Positions 11,706-23,464 of a DNA stretch of 64,000 nucleotides are shown here, piece by piece. Made by a program: the position numbers and the translations under genes. The DNA is from Amoeboaphelidium protococcarum. Its lineage: Eukaryota > Aphelidiomycota > Aphelidea. Below the pieces are notes generated by a model. That model was not told the origin of the DNA. It searched no databases and saw only the letters and a list, made by a program, of their open reading frames with translations. The stretch is from contig JALECJ010000258.1 in assembly GCA_023515745.1 (NCBI GenBank), forward strand, positions 3,075,164 through 3,139,163, read 5' to 3'. How positions within the stretch are numbered: position 1 is the first letter of the stretch; every line of letters starts with the position of its first letter.

Positions 11706-12091
11706 ATATCTATCTTGTTTAATTTTATTGAGATGATCGTACTGACTTAATAAAACCTGATTAGTGTTTACTCGCACTAGGCATACAGTATGATACCTAA
11801 AAGATTGATGACGAGACTTCGTGTGTGCAAGGTTGAATATCAAAATTTAGAGTTTTAAGCCTCAAAACACATTGATATACACCAATATAATTCGTCAAAA
11901 CTAAGAAATTTATATGTCATTTAAAATATTTTTAGCTCCGACATATATCACTTTTGTGATGGTATTCGAAGCTCAACGAGTGATAACCGAAACCTTTGAT
12001 TCAGGCGTTCAACTCCCCTTGGTTATCACATGGATCACACCCGAGTCTGTACATTATTATTTACCATCACCACTCTGCCGCAATAGTAACG
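11706..12091. other. Intergenic, about 390 bp
   Basis: AT-rich spacer between two plus-strand genes. I see no gene or repeat. Confidence 0.5.
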
Positions 12092-13279
12092 ATGAATCTG
12101 CTATATTTGATTGTTGCAATCTATTTGATATTGGGTGTTTATGCGCGCATTGGGCCGTATTCTCCCTAAGAAGTATTAAATCTATCACCTGAAGAGGTGA
12201 AAGCATGGCTCTAATAGCCTGAATGTATTATGCTAGGATTGGATGACGCGTAAACCTTTGAGGAATACCAGACGCGTCTTGCCTATCTTAAGAGTTAATG
12301 GGATTATAACAATTTTTAGGAAGGGACAGAATTGCATAAAATTGCAGTCAAGATTATTGTTAAGCTTAAACTATTTCCTAAAGAGAGCTCTGAATTTGGA
12401 AAGAAATATTCCCGTTACCTTGTAACCTAATTTATTGAGAACAAGTGCTCTCCATCTCTGGTGAGTGACATTCTCAAACTTGCAACCGTGAATGTCGATG
12501 ATTCTTTAATATCGAGTTTGTTTAGCAGCATCTTCTTGCAGGATGATGTGGACATGATGAATGCAGTTTCTGATGCTCTTCCATAGATTGACTTGTCCGT
12601 CAAATCATGGAATACTCACGATGCCTTTCACTATTGCGCGTACAATTGTATTCGTGCAATGTGGCCTAATTATAACGGAATTGATTCTGATGATTTGAAA
12701 TTATATCTGTATTCAGTTGGACGGGCATTTGCTAAATCTACGCCTGAAAATCATCACAAGTGTGATGCGCTTCTGCAGTTCATTGCCAGCAAAGTTATTA
12801 TTTCAAAAGGTGAAAAGCTTTCTGACTATGTCCTGAATCACCAATATGTATCTTCTTAATACGTTCTACTGTATGGGTCAATTGCTGATTATAAGGCTGC
12901 TGTTGACTATATCCTGTCCAAAGATCGTTATAGTGATTTGAAGGAGTACTTTTCCACTGAACAACAGGTTGATTTGATAAATTTGGCAGTCAAAGCAAGC
13001 AGCGATGACAACATACGCGTCTATGCACTACTGAAGTCATACAAGACGAAGGACGGAGTATCTATAGTCAAATCTCTGCTGACAAGTGCACGGTTCAATC
13101 GTAAGCACGAACGCTTAGTGAACGCGCTATCTGCAGTTTTGAATCTGAAAATTTAGCGCCAATTGGAGGGCAAGCAGACTGAAGTGTCTGACGTTCGCAT
13201 CACGTAACCAAGTCGGTTCAAGTTGTTCTGGGCAAAGCGCTATTTGGCTTGGAAAAGTTATTGGATGGGTGTTAGATGA
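12092..13279 (+). CDS. Secreted or ER-targeted orphan, 395 aa
   Basis: The frame from ATG 12092 to TGA 13279 begins with a clear signal peptide or signal anchor (MNLLYLIVAIYLILGVYAR). The rest is soluble, helical and mixed-charge, with segments such as YSPQEVLNLSPEEVKAWLQQ, KSQWDYNNFQEGTELHKI, DAFHYCAYNCIRAMWP and YSVGRAFAKST. I recognise no family. The regular helical content and lack of transmembrane segments after residue 20 suggest a lumenal or secreted protein. It starts 386 nt after the WRAP73 stop on the same strand. Two ACGCGT motifs fall inside the coding region near 12246 and 12272. Confidence 0.7.
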
Positions 13280-13530
13280 ACACTTTTGTCGGCGATTCAC
13301 AATTTGGAATAATTATTTGGAAATATTATCGATATGTGAAGCTTTATAATTGAAATATATTGAGGTTTTTTAACACTCTGAACTCTGCGTCTGTATACTT
13401 TTCGATTTTCGCCAAATCTTGTTTTCTTCTGATAGCCTACCTGTATATCTACGAAATTTTATAGCACGTTCTTCATTTCTTCCTCATCATAATCGCCCTT
13501 TGTAAAATAATTATCATCACATTGCAAATA
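13280..13530. other. Intergenic, about 250 bp
   Basis: AT-rich spacer; no feature recognised. Confidence 0.4.
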
Positions 13531-13863
13531 ATGAGTGGATATCCTTCATAGAATTATCCTCCGCCTTAGTATGATTCTAAATAGCCACCACCTCAGCAAG
13601 CTTATTATCCACCTCCGTAGCAAGGCGGTTACAATTAAGGCGGGTATCCACAAGGCTAGTAATATCCTCCATAATAGTACCCACCGCAATAATAAGGATA
13701 TCAGCCGCAGTAATAAGGATATTATCCTCAGTAATAGCCGGTCTATGTCTAGCAGTAGGGACCGCCACCGCCTCAGTAAAGCAATAACGATGGATGTCTG
13801 AAAGGATGTTTAGCTGCGATGGCATGCTGCTGTTGTCTCGATTTGTTTTTCGATTGTATGTGA
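13531..13863 (+). CDS. CYSTM-type Pro/Gln-rich small membrane protein, 110 aa
   Basis: The frame runs from ATG 13531 to TGA 13863. Residues 1-85 are repeats of Tyr-Pro-Pro-Gln and Gly-Tyr-Gln units (YPPPQY, QGGYPQG, QQQGYYPQ). The C-terminus, CLKGCLAAMACCCCLDLFF, is the cysteine-rich transmembrane CYSTM module: a short hydrophobic helix preceded by clustered, probably palmitoylated cysteines. CYSTM proteins are small tail-anchored plasma-membrane proteins linked to stress tolerance in fungi and plants. Most of the roughly 30 glutamines are TAA or TAG, so under the standard code this gene would be invisible. Confidence 0.8.
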
Positions 13864-13994
13864 TATGTGATTAACAAAACGTTGCATAGTCTATCACCTT
13901 TAATTGGATTACTCATAATTCAAATATATATGCTTATTCTTGTATTGATGCTTTATCATTATATCTTCTAATACAGCAGATTTAAACAAATCAC

Positions 13995-16900
13995 TCAACA
14001 AATGCTTAGAGTCTGCAAGTAGACGCGTTGATGTTAATCCATATCGGCGAGTAACTACTTTTTAATCTCTGCCGGACACTTGTTCCATAATTGCAAGCAG
14101 CTGTCTACAGCGGTTTTCCTCACCACTTCAGCTGTTAGGGATTTGCCGCCAATGCTAAAAACAAAACTCTTACACACAATGAACGACTCGCACGATAACA
14201 TTGACAGACACTTGCCTAGCATCTGAAGAAGGAGATCATCGTCGCACTGCCCACCCTTGATCAGATCAACCATAAAATCCAATGTATGGATAATCTCATC
14301 GTCGTCTTCCACAAGTGGTAGATAATTGATAAACTCTTTTAACGCATTCTTGTACTGGTCACGAGTAATCAGCTACTAGCCGCCAGACTACCGGCTCAAA
14401 GGTTCTATAACAAAGCGCAACACTTTACCAATGGCTGAGGTGATATTTTCCCGCGCCAATTCTTGATCTTCATCGTCAGGTGCACATTGCGACTAGGCTT
14501 TAAATAAAGCGCCAAACATTGATAGCACCGACTATAACCAAAGCTCCTAATCAGCAGAGCCCATCAGTTCGCCACACTTGATGCCAAGTACACCGCAGCC
14601 ATACGCAGCAGACTATTTCACATCTGGAGCAGAATCTTGTAAAGCCTCCAACATTTTATCAAAAAACTAGTCCTTGTATTTATACGCCTCTCTGGCACCA
14701 CAAAACTCAACATAGTCAACATATGCGCAGATAGCCCATTACCTTGCCATCTCACTGATCCTGCCGCCTAATCCTGCGGTTTACTGAGTGTCGATCATTT
14801 GCTTCAATGTTGGAACTAGAGTAGAGAAATTGGAGTTCAGTCTGTGTGTCTTCTGGACTACATGAATGCATCTGCTAAGGTCACTTAAAGCCGAATCCTC
14901 ATTATCTTGCTCCTCCTAAAGAGCCTCCTCCAAATCATTATCGTATAAATCTTCATCGTTCTTCTGACCAGCTTTCTAATGCAATCGCGAGAAAATCTCT
15001 TATAACTGCTCCTAAACGCATTGATTAAACATATTCAACAGCTGAATAGGCGCAGAATCAGTAGATTTACTCTGAACTTTATACGGCAAGTTGAGTAGAC
15101 AATTATCACCCATGATATCGACACTCTCGTAGAACGCGGTAAGAAATGCTTACAGGCTCTCTGCGTCAACTTCATCTTGAATGACGTTGAGCAGAGAACT
15201 CACCGCCTTGATCCACAACTCTCTCAACACATCCTGGGATAACGATGTACCTGGTAATGAAGAAGCTTCCTTCAAGCCTCTAAACAGATACGGAATAACC
15301 ATAGCTGCGGCCACACGAGTTCCTTCATCAAAGTAAAACTTCAGCAGTGGAAGACAGATGTCCAACACACGCTCAGCATACGGGTAGAAATGCGCGCCCA
15401 TTTCCCTGGCATAGCAGACTAGCATTTCAACAGCGGTCCGCTTCTCATCAAGAGCCGTCGTCTTTATACCGAACTGCTACCCCTCAATCTTCAAGAACTC
15501 CCATCCATCCTCTTCAGACATTCCTTTATCCTCGGGTTCATCATCTTTATCGAGTACAGCGAAATCTGGTTTATGCGAGGCAGCCTCTAACAAAGGAGGC
15601 AGTACAGTTGGTAGATACGGCACAAAATCCTGACTCAAAACTTTGGCAATTCTGGCCCACGCAGACAATAGATAAGATGATTGCGGGTCATCAGCTTCCG
15701 TTATGCTTTACTGTACTTGCATCATGGCCTGCATTAGCGTCGCTGCATCCGGAGCAAAACATTAACGACCAACGGCAAGTGCAATCAGTGACGCGCATTC
15801 AATAGTTTTACCTCTCAGAAGGCGGAATTCACTGCTCTACTGCTGCTGCAGGATATTGATCAATGCCGGCATTACCATTGGATAGTATTTGACAAATTCC
15901 TCGGCAGCTGAATCGGCAATAACAGCCAGGGAAGTGATTGCTTGCTCTTACACGTACAATTTGTTCAGCGAAACCAGAACGGTAAGGCGCTGGAAAATAT
16001 GCTCCAGGTACGGACTGACGTGATGCTACTGAGCTCCTTCACAAAAGTTGACTAAAGCAGCAGCTGCATGCGCCATTACTCTATTCTATTCCTACTGCGG
16101 ATCCATGACTGAGCACAGAGCAGGAACCACCAGCTAATGATATTTACTCTACAGCGTCTACTCAAAGTCCGAACTCAATTATCCTAGAGCATTACAGGCA
16201 GCATATCTCACGCGATGATGACTATCCTTGACAAACGGGACAATCATCTACAACAGCTTACCCAGTTCCTATTCCAACAATTTCTTACACCCCTCAGCAA
16301 TGCTTGAGATGCACATCAGAGCAGCGTATCTTAATTTCCACTCTGTGGATCCCATGAACTGAGGTAGAATATCAAAGACGACGGGAAGCATTTACTTTGG
16401 TCCAATAGCACATGCCAAACGGTCAATAGCTTACTCTCCCACAACATGATTAGCATCGGAGGGCTCATCATCTATGTCATTAGTATTAGACCACTCTGTA
16501 CTATCCTCAATCTCGGTCATCAATTTCATAACATGAGGCACCACCTGCTGACAGAAATTACCACCATTACCACTTGATAGTTTACGACAAAGAGCCGGAA
16601 TATTCTCAGCCAAACTGACAATCAACTCCAGAGCCATATGGCGAGTTGAATCCTCCAGAGATCCTGACTGATTGCATAAGATCTACACCATGAATCCAAT
16701 CAATTGCGGCAGTATAATCTTGAACAATTTACCAAAATCTTCAGACAACTCAATCAGACACGTCAGTACCTCTACCAGCTCATCTTCATACTACACCTCC
16801 TGGCCATCGGCGGAATACAAAGACACTAATACATTACCAATATGGGGCATAAGTTCATTTGCGACGCCCATTCTCATCTGAGACTCTAATACCTTCCACT

Positions 16901-17612
16901 ACAGGAATCGGCACGACGCCAGCACAGCCGCCACCCTGACATGATGGCTTTAATGCTTCATACCAGCGAGTAGAAAATCTCTGAGGGATGGTAGAAGCTG
17001 AACATTAACAGTAACTACTTCGCTCTAAGGGTCAGTACTGCCAAATAGCATAGGTACCTCAGCGATGATATGATACGCAGAAGTGACCAAACTTGATCCA
17101 TTACTGGAGTTTTAGTTGCTCTGAACGACTGCGAATAAAGCAGGTAGCAATTCCGGCCAACCATGAACAATACCGCTGCCACTATGCTACTCATAAACTG
17201 ACAATTCATGATAGGCCACCTCTATTATTAAATCAGAAATCTTTTTAAGCAGGGCACCATCAATCACAGCAGATGATTAGAAGGATCCGATCAGCTAAGA
17301 CTTGATCTATTGACGCGTCTAAGCACTAATTTTCTACCACACCGTACCTTCATACTACTATTTGCCAATACCAACACCAGTTAGAGGTTTAAATCCGACT
17401 CTTCTCAAGACAACGGCAGACATGATACTCAGCTCAAGAGCTGGTGGCGAGGACGACTGACCAGTGAGCAGATCCATCAATCCCAACAATAGCTAATCTG
17501 GATACGATACCGCAAACTAGTTCAATTACTCTTCCGCTTATGTTCTCACATTATTATCACTAGACGATAAACTCTACAGCACATTTACCAATTACTAAGA
17601 TATTTAATTCNT
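13995..17612 (-). CDS. IPO5: Importin-5 / karyopherin beta-3 (Kap121/Pse1), full-length copy with start codon hit by a gap
   Basis: An uninterrupted frame of 1206 codons ends at TGA 13995. The start falls on the scaffold gap: 17612-17610 reads A-N-G on the minus strand, and the equivalent triplet in the third copy is ATG (21265-21263). The N-terminus (MNQISQQLVNVLQSLSSSDN, EEQLNQF) is the importin-beta cap, followed by HEAT-type helical repeats with LELSIMSAVVLRRV, HGWPELLPALF, an acidic loop, and AWARIAKVLSQDFVPYLPTV in the last third, which match importin-5/Pse1. It carries cargo such as ribosomal proteins and histones through nuclear pores under Ran control. At about 1205 aa it is slightly longer than animal and yeast relatives (about 1090-1100). 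No introns. Confidence 0.9.
17611..17611. other. Single-N scaffold gap
   Basis: An N separates the importin start codon from the 3' end of a copia-type element. Flanks do not continue each other: the third importin copy shows different sequence past this point (21264 onward). It marks an assembly join. Confidence 0.9.
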
Positions 17613-17613
17613 A

Positions 17614-17763
17614 GAATTTGTCCGGAGTAATGCAAATGTGGCTGATGTGTTTACAAAAGGTCTTGGAAAGAATCTGCATTGGCTGTTTGTAAGCAAGATG
17701 GGAATGAAAGTACGAGAGTCATATAAGCCTCTAGAAGTTGAGGTGACCAAAAAGGTGGTATGA
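17614..17763 (+). mobile_element. Ty1/copia retrotransposon, 3' end of pol (RNase H C-terminus)
   Basis: A short frame running from the gap to TGA at 17763 carries NVADVFTKGLGKNLHWLFV, the near-invariant C-terminal motif of Ty1/copia pol (ADxxTKxL). Only the last about 50 residues are present; the element is cut off by the gap. The LTR follows directly. It sits head-to-head against an importin copy and probably disrupts it. Confidence 0.85.
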
Positions 17764-17775
17764 TTTGCGGTCGGC

Positions 17776-17905
17776 TGTTGAGCTGAAACCGTGTTGACGC
17801 GTTTCAGTCACTCACTCTCTCTCTTTATCATATAAGAGTTGAAACAACTGTTAATATACTTGTTATATCTCATATTCACTTCACTCTCTTATACTATTCT
17901 TAACA
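17776..17905 (+). repeat. LTR of copia-type element (3' LTR)
   Basis: A 130-bp unit beginning TGTTGAG and ending CTTAACA (near-perfect terminal inverted repeat TGTTGA/TTAACA). It follows the copia pol stop and precedes importin sequence that resumes in the middle of the gene. A close copy lies at 49854-49983. Similarity between the two begins a few bases earlier (an ATTTG..CGG block), so the true 5' edge could be near 17761. It contains TTGACGCGTTT. Confidence 0.8.
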
Positions 17906-19746
17906 GAATCTTGTAAAGCCTCCACCATTTTATCGAAAAACTAGTCCTTATATTGATACGCCTCCCTGGCACCACAAAACTCAACATAGTCAACATATGC
18001 GCAGATAGCCCATTACCTTGCCATCTCACTAATCCTGCCGCCTGGTCCTGCGGTTTACTGAGTGCCGATCATTTGCTTCAATGTTGGAACTAGAGTAGAG
18101 AAATTGGAGTTCAGTCTGTGTGTCTTCAAGACTACATGAATGCATCTGCTAAGGTCACTTAAAGCCGAATCCTCATTATCCTGTTCCTCCTAAAGAGCCT
18201 CCTCCAAATCATTATCGTATAAATCTTCATCGTTCTTCTGACCAGCTTTCTAATGCAATCGCGAGAAAATCTCTTGTAACTGCTCCTGAACACATTGATT
18301 AAACATATCCAACAGTTGAATAGGCGCAGAATCAGTAGATTTACTCTGAACTTTATACGGCAAGTTGAGTAGACAATTATCCCCCATGATATCGACACTC
18401 TCGTAGAACGCGGTAAGAAATGCTTACAGGCTCTCTGCATCAACTTCATCTTGAATGACGTTGAGCAGAGAACTCACCGCCTTGGTCCACAACTCTCTCA
18501 ACACATCCTGGGATAAAGATGTACCTGGTAATGAAGAAGCTTCCTTCAAGCCTCTAAACAGATACGGAATAACCATAGCTGCGGCCACGCGAGTTCCCTC
18601 GTCAAAGTAAAACTTCAGCAGTGGAAGACAGATGTCCAGCACACGCTCAGCATACGGCTAAAAATGCGCGCCCATCTCTCTGGCATAACACACAAGCATC
18701 TCCACCGCTGTCCGCTTCTCATCAAGAGCCGTCGTCTTTATACCGAACTGCTACCCCTCAATCTTCAAGAACTCCCATCCATCCTCTTCAGACATTCCCT
18801 TATCCTCGGGTTCGTCATCTTTATCGAGTACAGCGAAATCTGGTTTATGCGAGGCAGCCTCTAACAAAGGAGGCAGTACAGTTGGTAGATACGGCACAAA
18901 ATCCTGACTCAGAACTTTGGCAATTCTAGCCCACGCAGACAATAGATAAGATGATTGCGGGTCATCAGCTTCCGTTATGCTTTACTGTACTTGCATCATG
19001 GCCTGCATTAGCGTCGCTGCATCCGGAGCAAAACATTGACGACCAACGGCAAGTGCAATCAGTGATGCGCATTCAATCGTCTTACCTCTCAGAAGGCGAA
19101 ACTCACTGCTCTACTGCTGCTGCAGGATATTGATCAATGCCGGCATTACCATTGGATAATATTTAACAAATTCCTCGGCAGCTGAATCGGCAATAACAGC
19201 CAGGGAGGTGATTGCTTGCTCTTACACGTACAGTTTGTTCAACGAAACCAGGACGGTAAGGCGCTGAAAAATATGCTCCAGGTACGGACTGACGTGATGC
19301 TACTGAGCTCCTTCACAAAAGTTGACTAAAGCAGCAGCTGCATGCGCCATTACTCTACTCTGTTCCTACTGCGGATCCATGACTGAGCATAGAGCAGGAA
19401 CCACCAGCTAATGGTATTTACTCTACAGCGTCTACTCAAAGTCCGAACTCAGTTATCCTAGAGCATTACAGGCAGCATATCTCACACGATGATGACTATC
19501 CTTGACAAACGGGACAATCATCTACAACAGCTTACCCAGTTCCTATTCCAACAATTTCTTACACCCCTCGGCAATGCTTGAGATGCACATCAGAGCAGCG
19601 TATCTTAATTTCCACTCTGTGGATCCCATGAACTGAGGTAGAATATCAAAGACGACGGGAAGCATTTACTTTGGTCCAATAGCACATGCCAAACGGTCAA
19701 TAGCTTACTCTCCCACAACATGATTAGCATCGGAGGGCTCATCATC
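17906..19746 (-). pseudogene. Second importin-5 segment, partial, interrupted by the LTR
   Basis: Matches 14632-16472 with a small number of substitutions (offset +3274), keeping the reading frame. The 3' portion of the gene is missing because the LTR replaces it; the 5' portion is cut by the N at 19747. The retained coding sequence shows mainly silent or conservative changes, as expected for an allele or recent duplicate. I infer a retrotransposon-bearing allele assembled in series with the intact copy, though a real tandem duplicate is possible. Confidence 0.8.
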
Positions 19747-19747
19747 N
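19747..19747. other. Single-N scaffold gap
   Basis: The 378 bp before the N (19369-19746) are repeated immediately after it (19748-20125), both equivalent to 16095-16472. Overlapping contig ends left unmerged is the simplest reading. Confidence 0.9.
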
Positions 19748-21265
19748 CTGCGGATCCATGACTGAGCACAGAGCAGGAACCACCAGCTAATGATATTTAC
19801 TCTACAGCGTCTACTCAAAGTCCGAACTCAATTATCCTAGAGCATTACAGGCAGCATATCTCACGCGATGATGACTATCCTTGACAAACGGGACAATCAT
19901 CTACAACAGCTTACCCAGTTCCTATTCCAACAATTTCTTACACCCCTCAGCAATGCTTGAGATGCACATCAGAGCAGCGTATCTTAATTTCCACTCTGTG
20001 GATCCCATGAACTGAGGTAGAATATCAAAGACGACGGGCAGCATTTACTTTGGTCCAATAGCACATGCCAAACGGTCAATAGCTTACTCTCCCACAACAT
20101 GATTAGCATCGGAGGGCTCATCATCAATGTCATTAGTATTAGACCACTCTGTACTATCCTCAATCTCGGTCATCAATTTCATAACATGAGGCACCACCTG
20201 CTGACAGAAATTACCACCATTACCACTTGATAGTTTACGACAAAGAGCCGGAATATTCTCAGCCAAACTGACAATCAACTCCAGAGCCATATGGCGAGTT
20301 GAATCCTCCAGAGATCCTGACTGATTGCATAAGATCTACACCATGAATCCAATCAATTGCGGCAGTATAATCTTGAACAATTTACCAAAATCTTCAGACA
20401 ACTCAATCAGACACGTCAGTACCTCTACCAGCTCATCTTCATACTACACCTCCTGGCCATCGGCGGAATACAAAGACACTAATACATTACCAATATGGGG
20501 CATAAGTTCATTTGCGACGCCCATTCTCATCTGAGACTCTAATACCTTCCACTACAGGAATCGGCACGACGCCAGCACAGCCGCCACCCTGACATGATGG
20601 CTTTAATGCTTCATACCAGCGAGTAGAAAATCTCTGAGGGATGGTAGAAGCTGAACATTAACAGTAACTACTTCGCTCTAAGGGTCAGTACTGCCAAATA
20701 GCATAGGTACCTCAGCGATGATATGATACGCAGAAGTGACCAAACTTGATCCATTACTGGAGTTTTAGTTGCTCTGAACGACTGCGAATAAAGCAGGTAG
20801 CAATTCCGGCCAACCATGAACAATACCGCTGCCACTATGCTACTCATAAACTGACAATTCATGATAGGCCACCTCTATTATTAAATCAGAAATCTTTTTA
20901 AGCAGGGCACCATCAATCACAGCAGATGATTAGAAGGATCCGATCAGCTAAGACTTGATCTATTGACGCGTCTAAGCACTAATTTTCTACCACACCGTAC
21001 CTTCATACTACTATTTGCCAATACCAACACCAGTTAGAGGTTTAAATCCGACTCTTCTCAAGACAACGGCAGACATGATACTCAGCTCAAGAGCTGGTGG
21101 CGAGGACGACTGACCAGTGAGCAGATCCATCAATCCCAACAATAGCTAATCTGGATACGATACCGCAAACTAGTTCAATTACTCTTCCGCTTATGTTCTC
21201 ACATTATTATCACTAGACGATAAACTCTACAGCACATTTACCAATTACTAAGATATTTAATTCAT
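19748..21265 (-). pseudogene. Third importin-5 segment, 5' half with intact ATG
   Basis: Matches 16095-17610 almost base for base (offset +3653; I noticed only a handful of differences, for example one base near 20039). It provides the true start: ATG at 21265-21263, then Asn-Gln-Ile. The frame runs out at the N, so on its own this is a 5' fragment of about 500 codons. It is upstream of the NOM1-like gene. Confidence 0.85.
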
Positions 21266-21455
21266 GACAGCCATACGTTAATTCTCAATTTCAAGATTAT
21301 CACCGAGACTATTTCGTAAAAGATTAGAATCTAATTTGAATTTAAATGAAAAAGGTGAAAAACTTGTAAAATCTCAAGACAACCATAAAAAGCGATATCA
21401 TTTATCAAAATTAGTTAAAGTTAGGATGAAACTAAATGGAAAGAAAGTTTATAAA

Positions 21456-23180
21456 TCAATCAATTATTATATCAGTGGGATTCAATAGAGCTTCTTGGGC
21501 AGTCTTAATGCGCTGCTTTAAATCTTGGTAAATGTCGGACGAGTACTTTCTACCGCAGTTTTGTTCAACGAGGAGACGCGCTTCACTCGCAGCGACCGAA
21601 CGAGAACGTTTTCTGATCCAATCCTTCATCACCAGAATCAATCCCTGCTTTAACTGTGCCAGTTCAGACATTACTCCCAGTCGATTGAACAATTTCTCAA
21701 TCTGCAGGTAATTCTCTGAGCCATTTGGATCCGCATACAGAATCTATATCAGTACAATCTGCAAGAAGAAACAAGTCTTGGACGGCTGGCCATTCTCAGA
21801 TCTACCACCACCACCACCCATTGCAGAGAGAGCGGAAGAGAAATCAATCACTTTCAACACTGACATCGATAAAGAATATGCCTTGATCAATTTAGCTGTG
21901 AGGTTGGCGACATGAGATATTTTACGCGCACTCACGTTACTTGTACTTTATAACTCTTTGATAAAATCCCAAATGGCGTATTGTAATGTCACTTTATGAC
22001 TATGACTGCTCTGGCATAATCTCTCCGCCAAAGCACCATAGAATGGATTGTAAATTTTCTCCTTCTAACAGCAATACAAGATCATCCTCACAATCTCTCG
22101 CTCCTATCGATCTTTTAGGCCAAGTTTCATCAATTTTTCATGAGCATCGATATAATCTTCACATTCCATAAAAATACTAAATATCTATCGCCTTAAATCA
22201 GTGTTGATGTTCAACTTTTTCTACAGCTTTTACACAGAGCTCTGCATTTATGAAGAATGTTTAGAATCTGATTGTGCGTTTGACGACTGATGACCATCAA
22301 CACCGCCAGCTGAATACTGATTACCAATCCACGGAGCTCCAATAATCCACCACGCGCCTTTGCTTTTCACATTCAGAATATCATTGAGAGAGCAGCGAAG
22401 TGGCTCATGCGGAATCATACTTCGTTTCTGCAATAGATTCCGCTACAATTTAGACAAGCGATCTTCAGCTCCACGAGGCTATTTACTAATTTTATTATTC
22501 TTGATATTGTTGACCATTTCCACCAAGAATTTTAGCCTCTCAGATTAAACACCATTAGCCTAAGACAGTCTAGAGTTGAATAAAATAATAAAGTCTTTCA
22601 ATCCAGTCGCGTCTTGAGAACGCAACTTGCCACCACAAATCTTTAATAACTTTAGAACAACTTTTACCCTCTGCTCCGACAATAGTTATTGATTATCCCC
22701 ACTAATACAATCTGTCAGAAAATCATATATAAGATTAGCACCGACCACTTTCATCAAATACAAGTGACCGAGAAGACTAACCATATTGATCACCTAAGAT
22801 TCAATCATATCAGACGCGTCAATACCAGAGAGTTATTAGTGACAAAGCTCGGCCACTTTCTGCACCAAAACAGCTCCAGAGTCATGACCAACGACGTGAT
22901 ACACCAGGCTGATAAGCAGTGCATACACAATAATAAAATCATCCAAAAGAACAATATTGCCAGCCAGCGATGAGCGGATAATTTAGAATAAGACATTATT
23001 AACGTGATTTCTTGGATACTGCTAATAGACAGATTCGATCTGATTGAAAACAGCTTCTACATTGTTCTCTGATATCCTGTTCATTTAACCTTGCAATGCT
23101 CTCCTTATCGCCATGAGTTATTTCTATTCATCATCATTTTGCTAGCCATCAGCGCTACTTAATTAGCTATTTAAGGGCAT
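21456..23180 (-). CDS. NOM1/Sgd1-like MIF4G-MA3 ribosome-biogenesis protein, 574 aa
   Basis: The frame runs from ATG 23180 to TGA 21456. It starts with LMAIRRALQGQMNRISENN and VYQQYPRNHVNN, matching the MIF4G domain start of NOM1/Sgd1, with helical repeats through residue about 260. An MA3 domain follows at about 328-450 (DLRRQIFSIFMECEDYIDAH, EKLMKLGLKDRQERELW, TLQYAIWDF). The C-terminus is a short helical tail. NOM1/Sgd1 is nucleolar, binds the DEAD-box helicase eIF4A3/Fal1 and is needed for 18S rRNA maturation. The basic N-terminal extension usual in the family is missing here; a separate basic ORF at 25535-25963 might represent it. Confidence 0.8.
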
Positions 23181-23464
23181 TATTATATAATGTATTGGTA
23201 CGCTTCCGATAGCAAAAATAACTTGGTACAGTTGAGATACGAAGACGATGGTACTGAAAGTGAAGACGATTTGACGCGTTTTCAGCATCACGTCAGTTCT
23301 AAATCATACTTCCGCAGAATTTGCAAGGTTTCTTTATCAAAGGATATGCAAATTTCATAATTTATTTAATTCATCATCTTATTAATTCAGCGATGATAAT
23401 AGAATGCAATTTAAATATACGTACTATAACATAATGTGCTCCCTGTCTGACTCTGATGTGAAAA

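Noticed and set aside
21264-21480. Plus-strand ORF starting ATGACAGCCATACG (MTAIRQFSISRLSPR...) with a presequence look
   Set aside because: Its ATG overlaps the importin ATG on the other strand by two bases and it runs through the NOM1-like gene antisense without family signal; probably chance.
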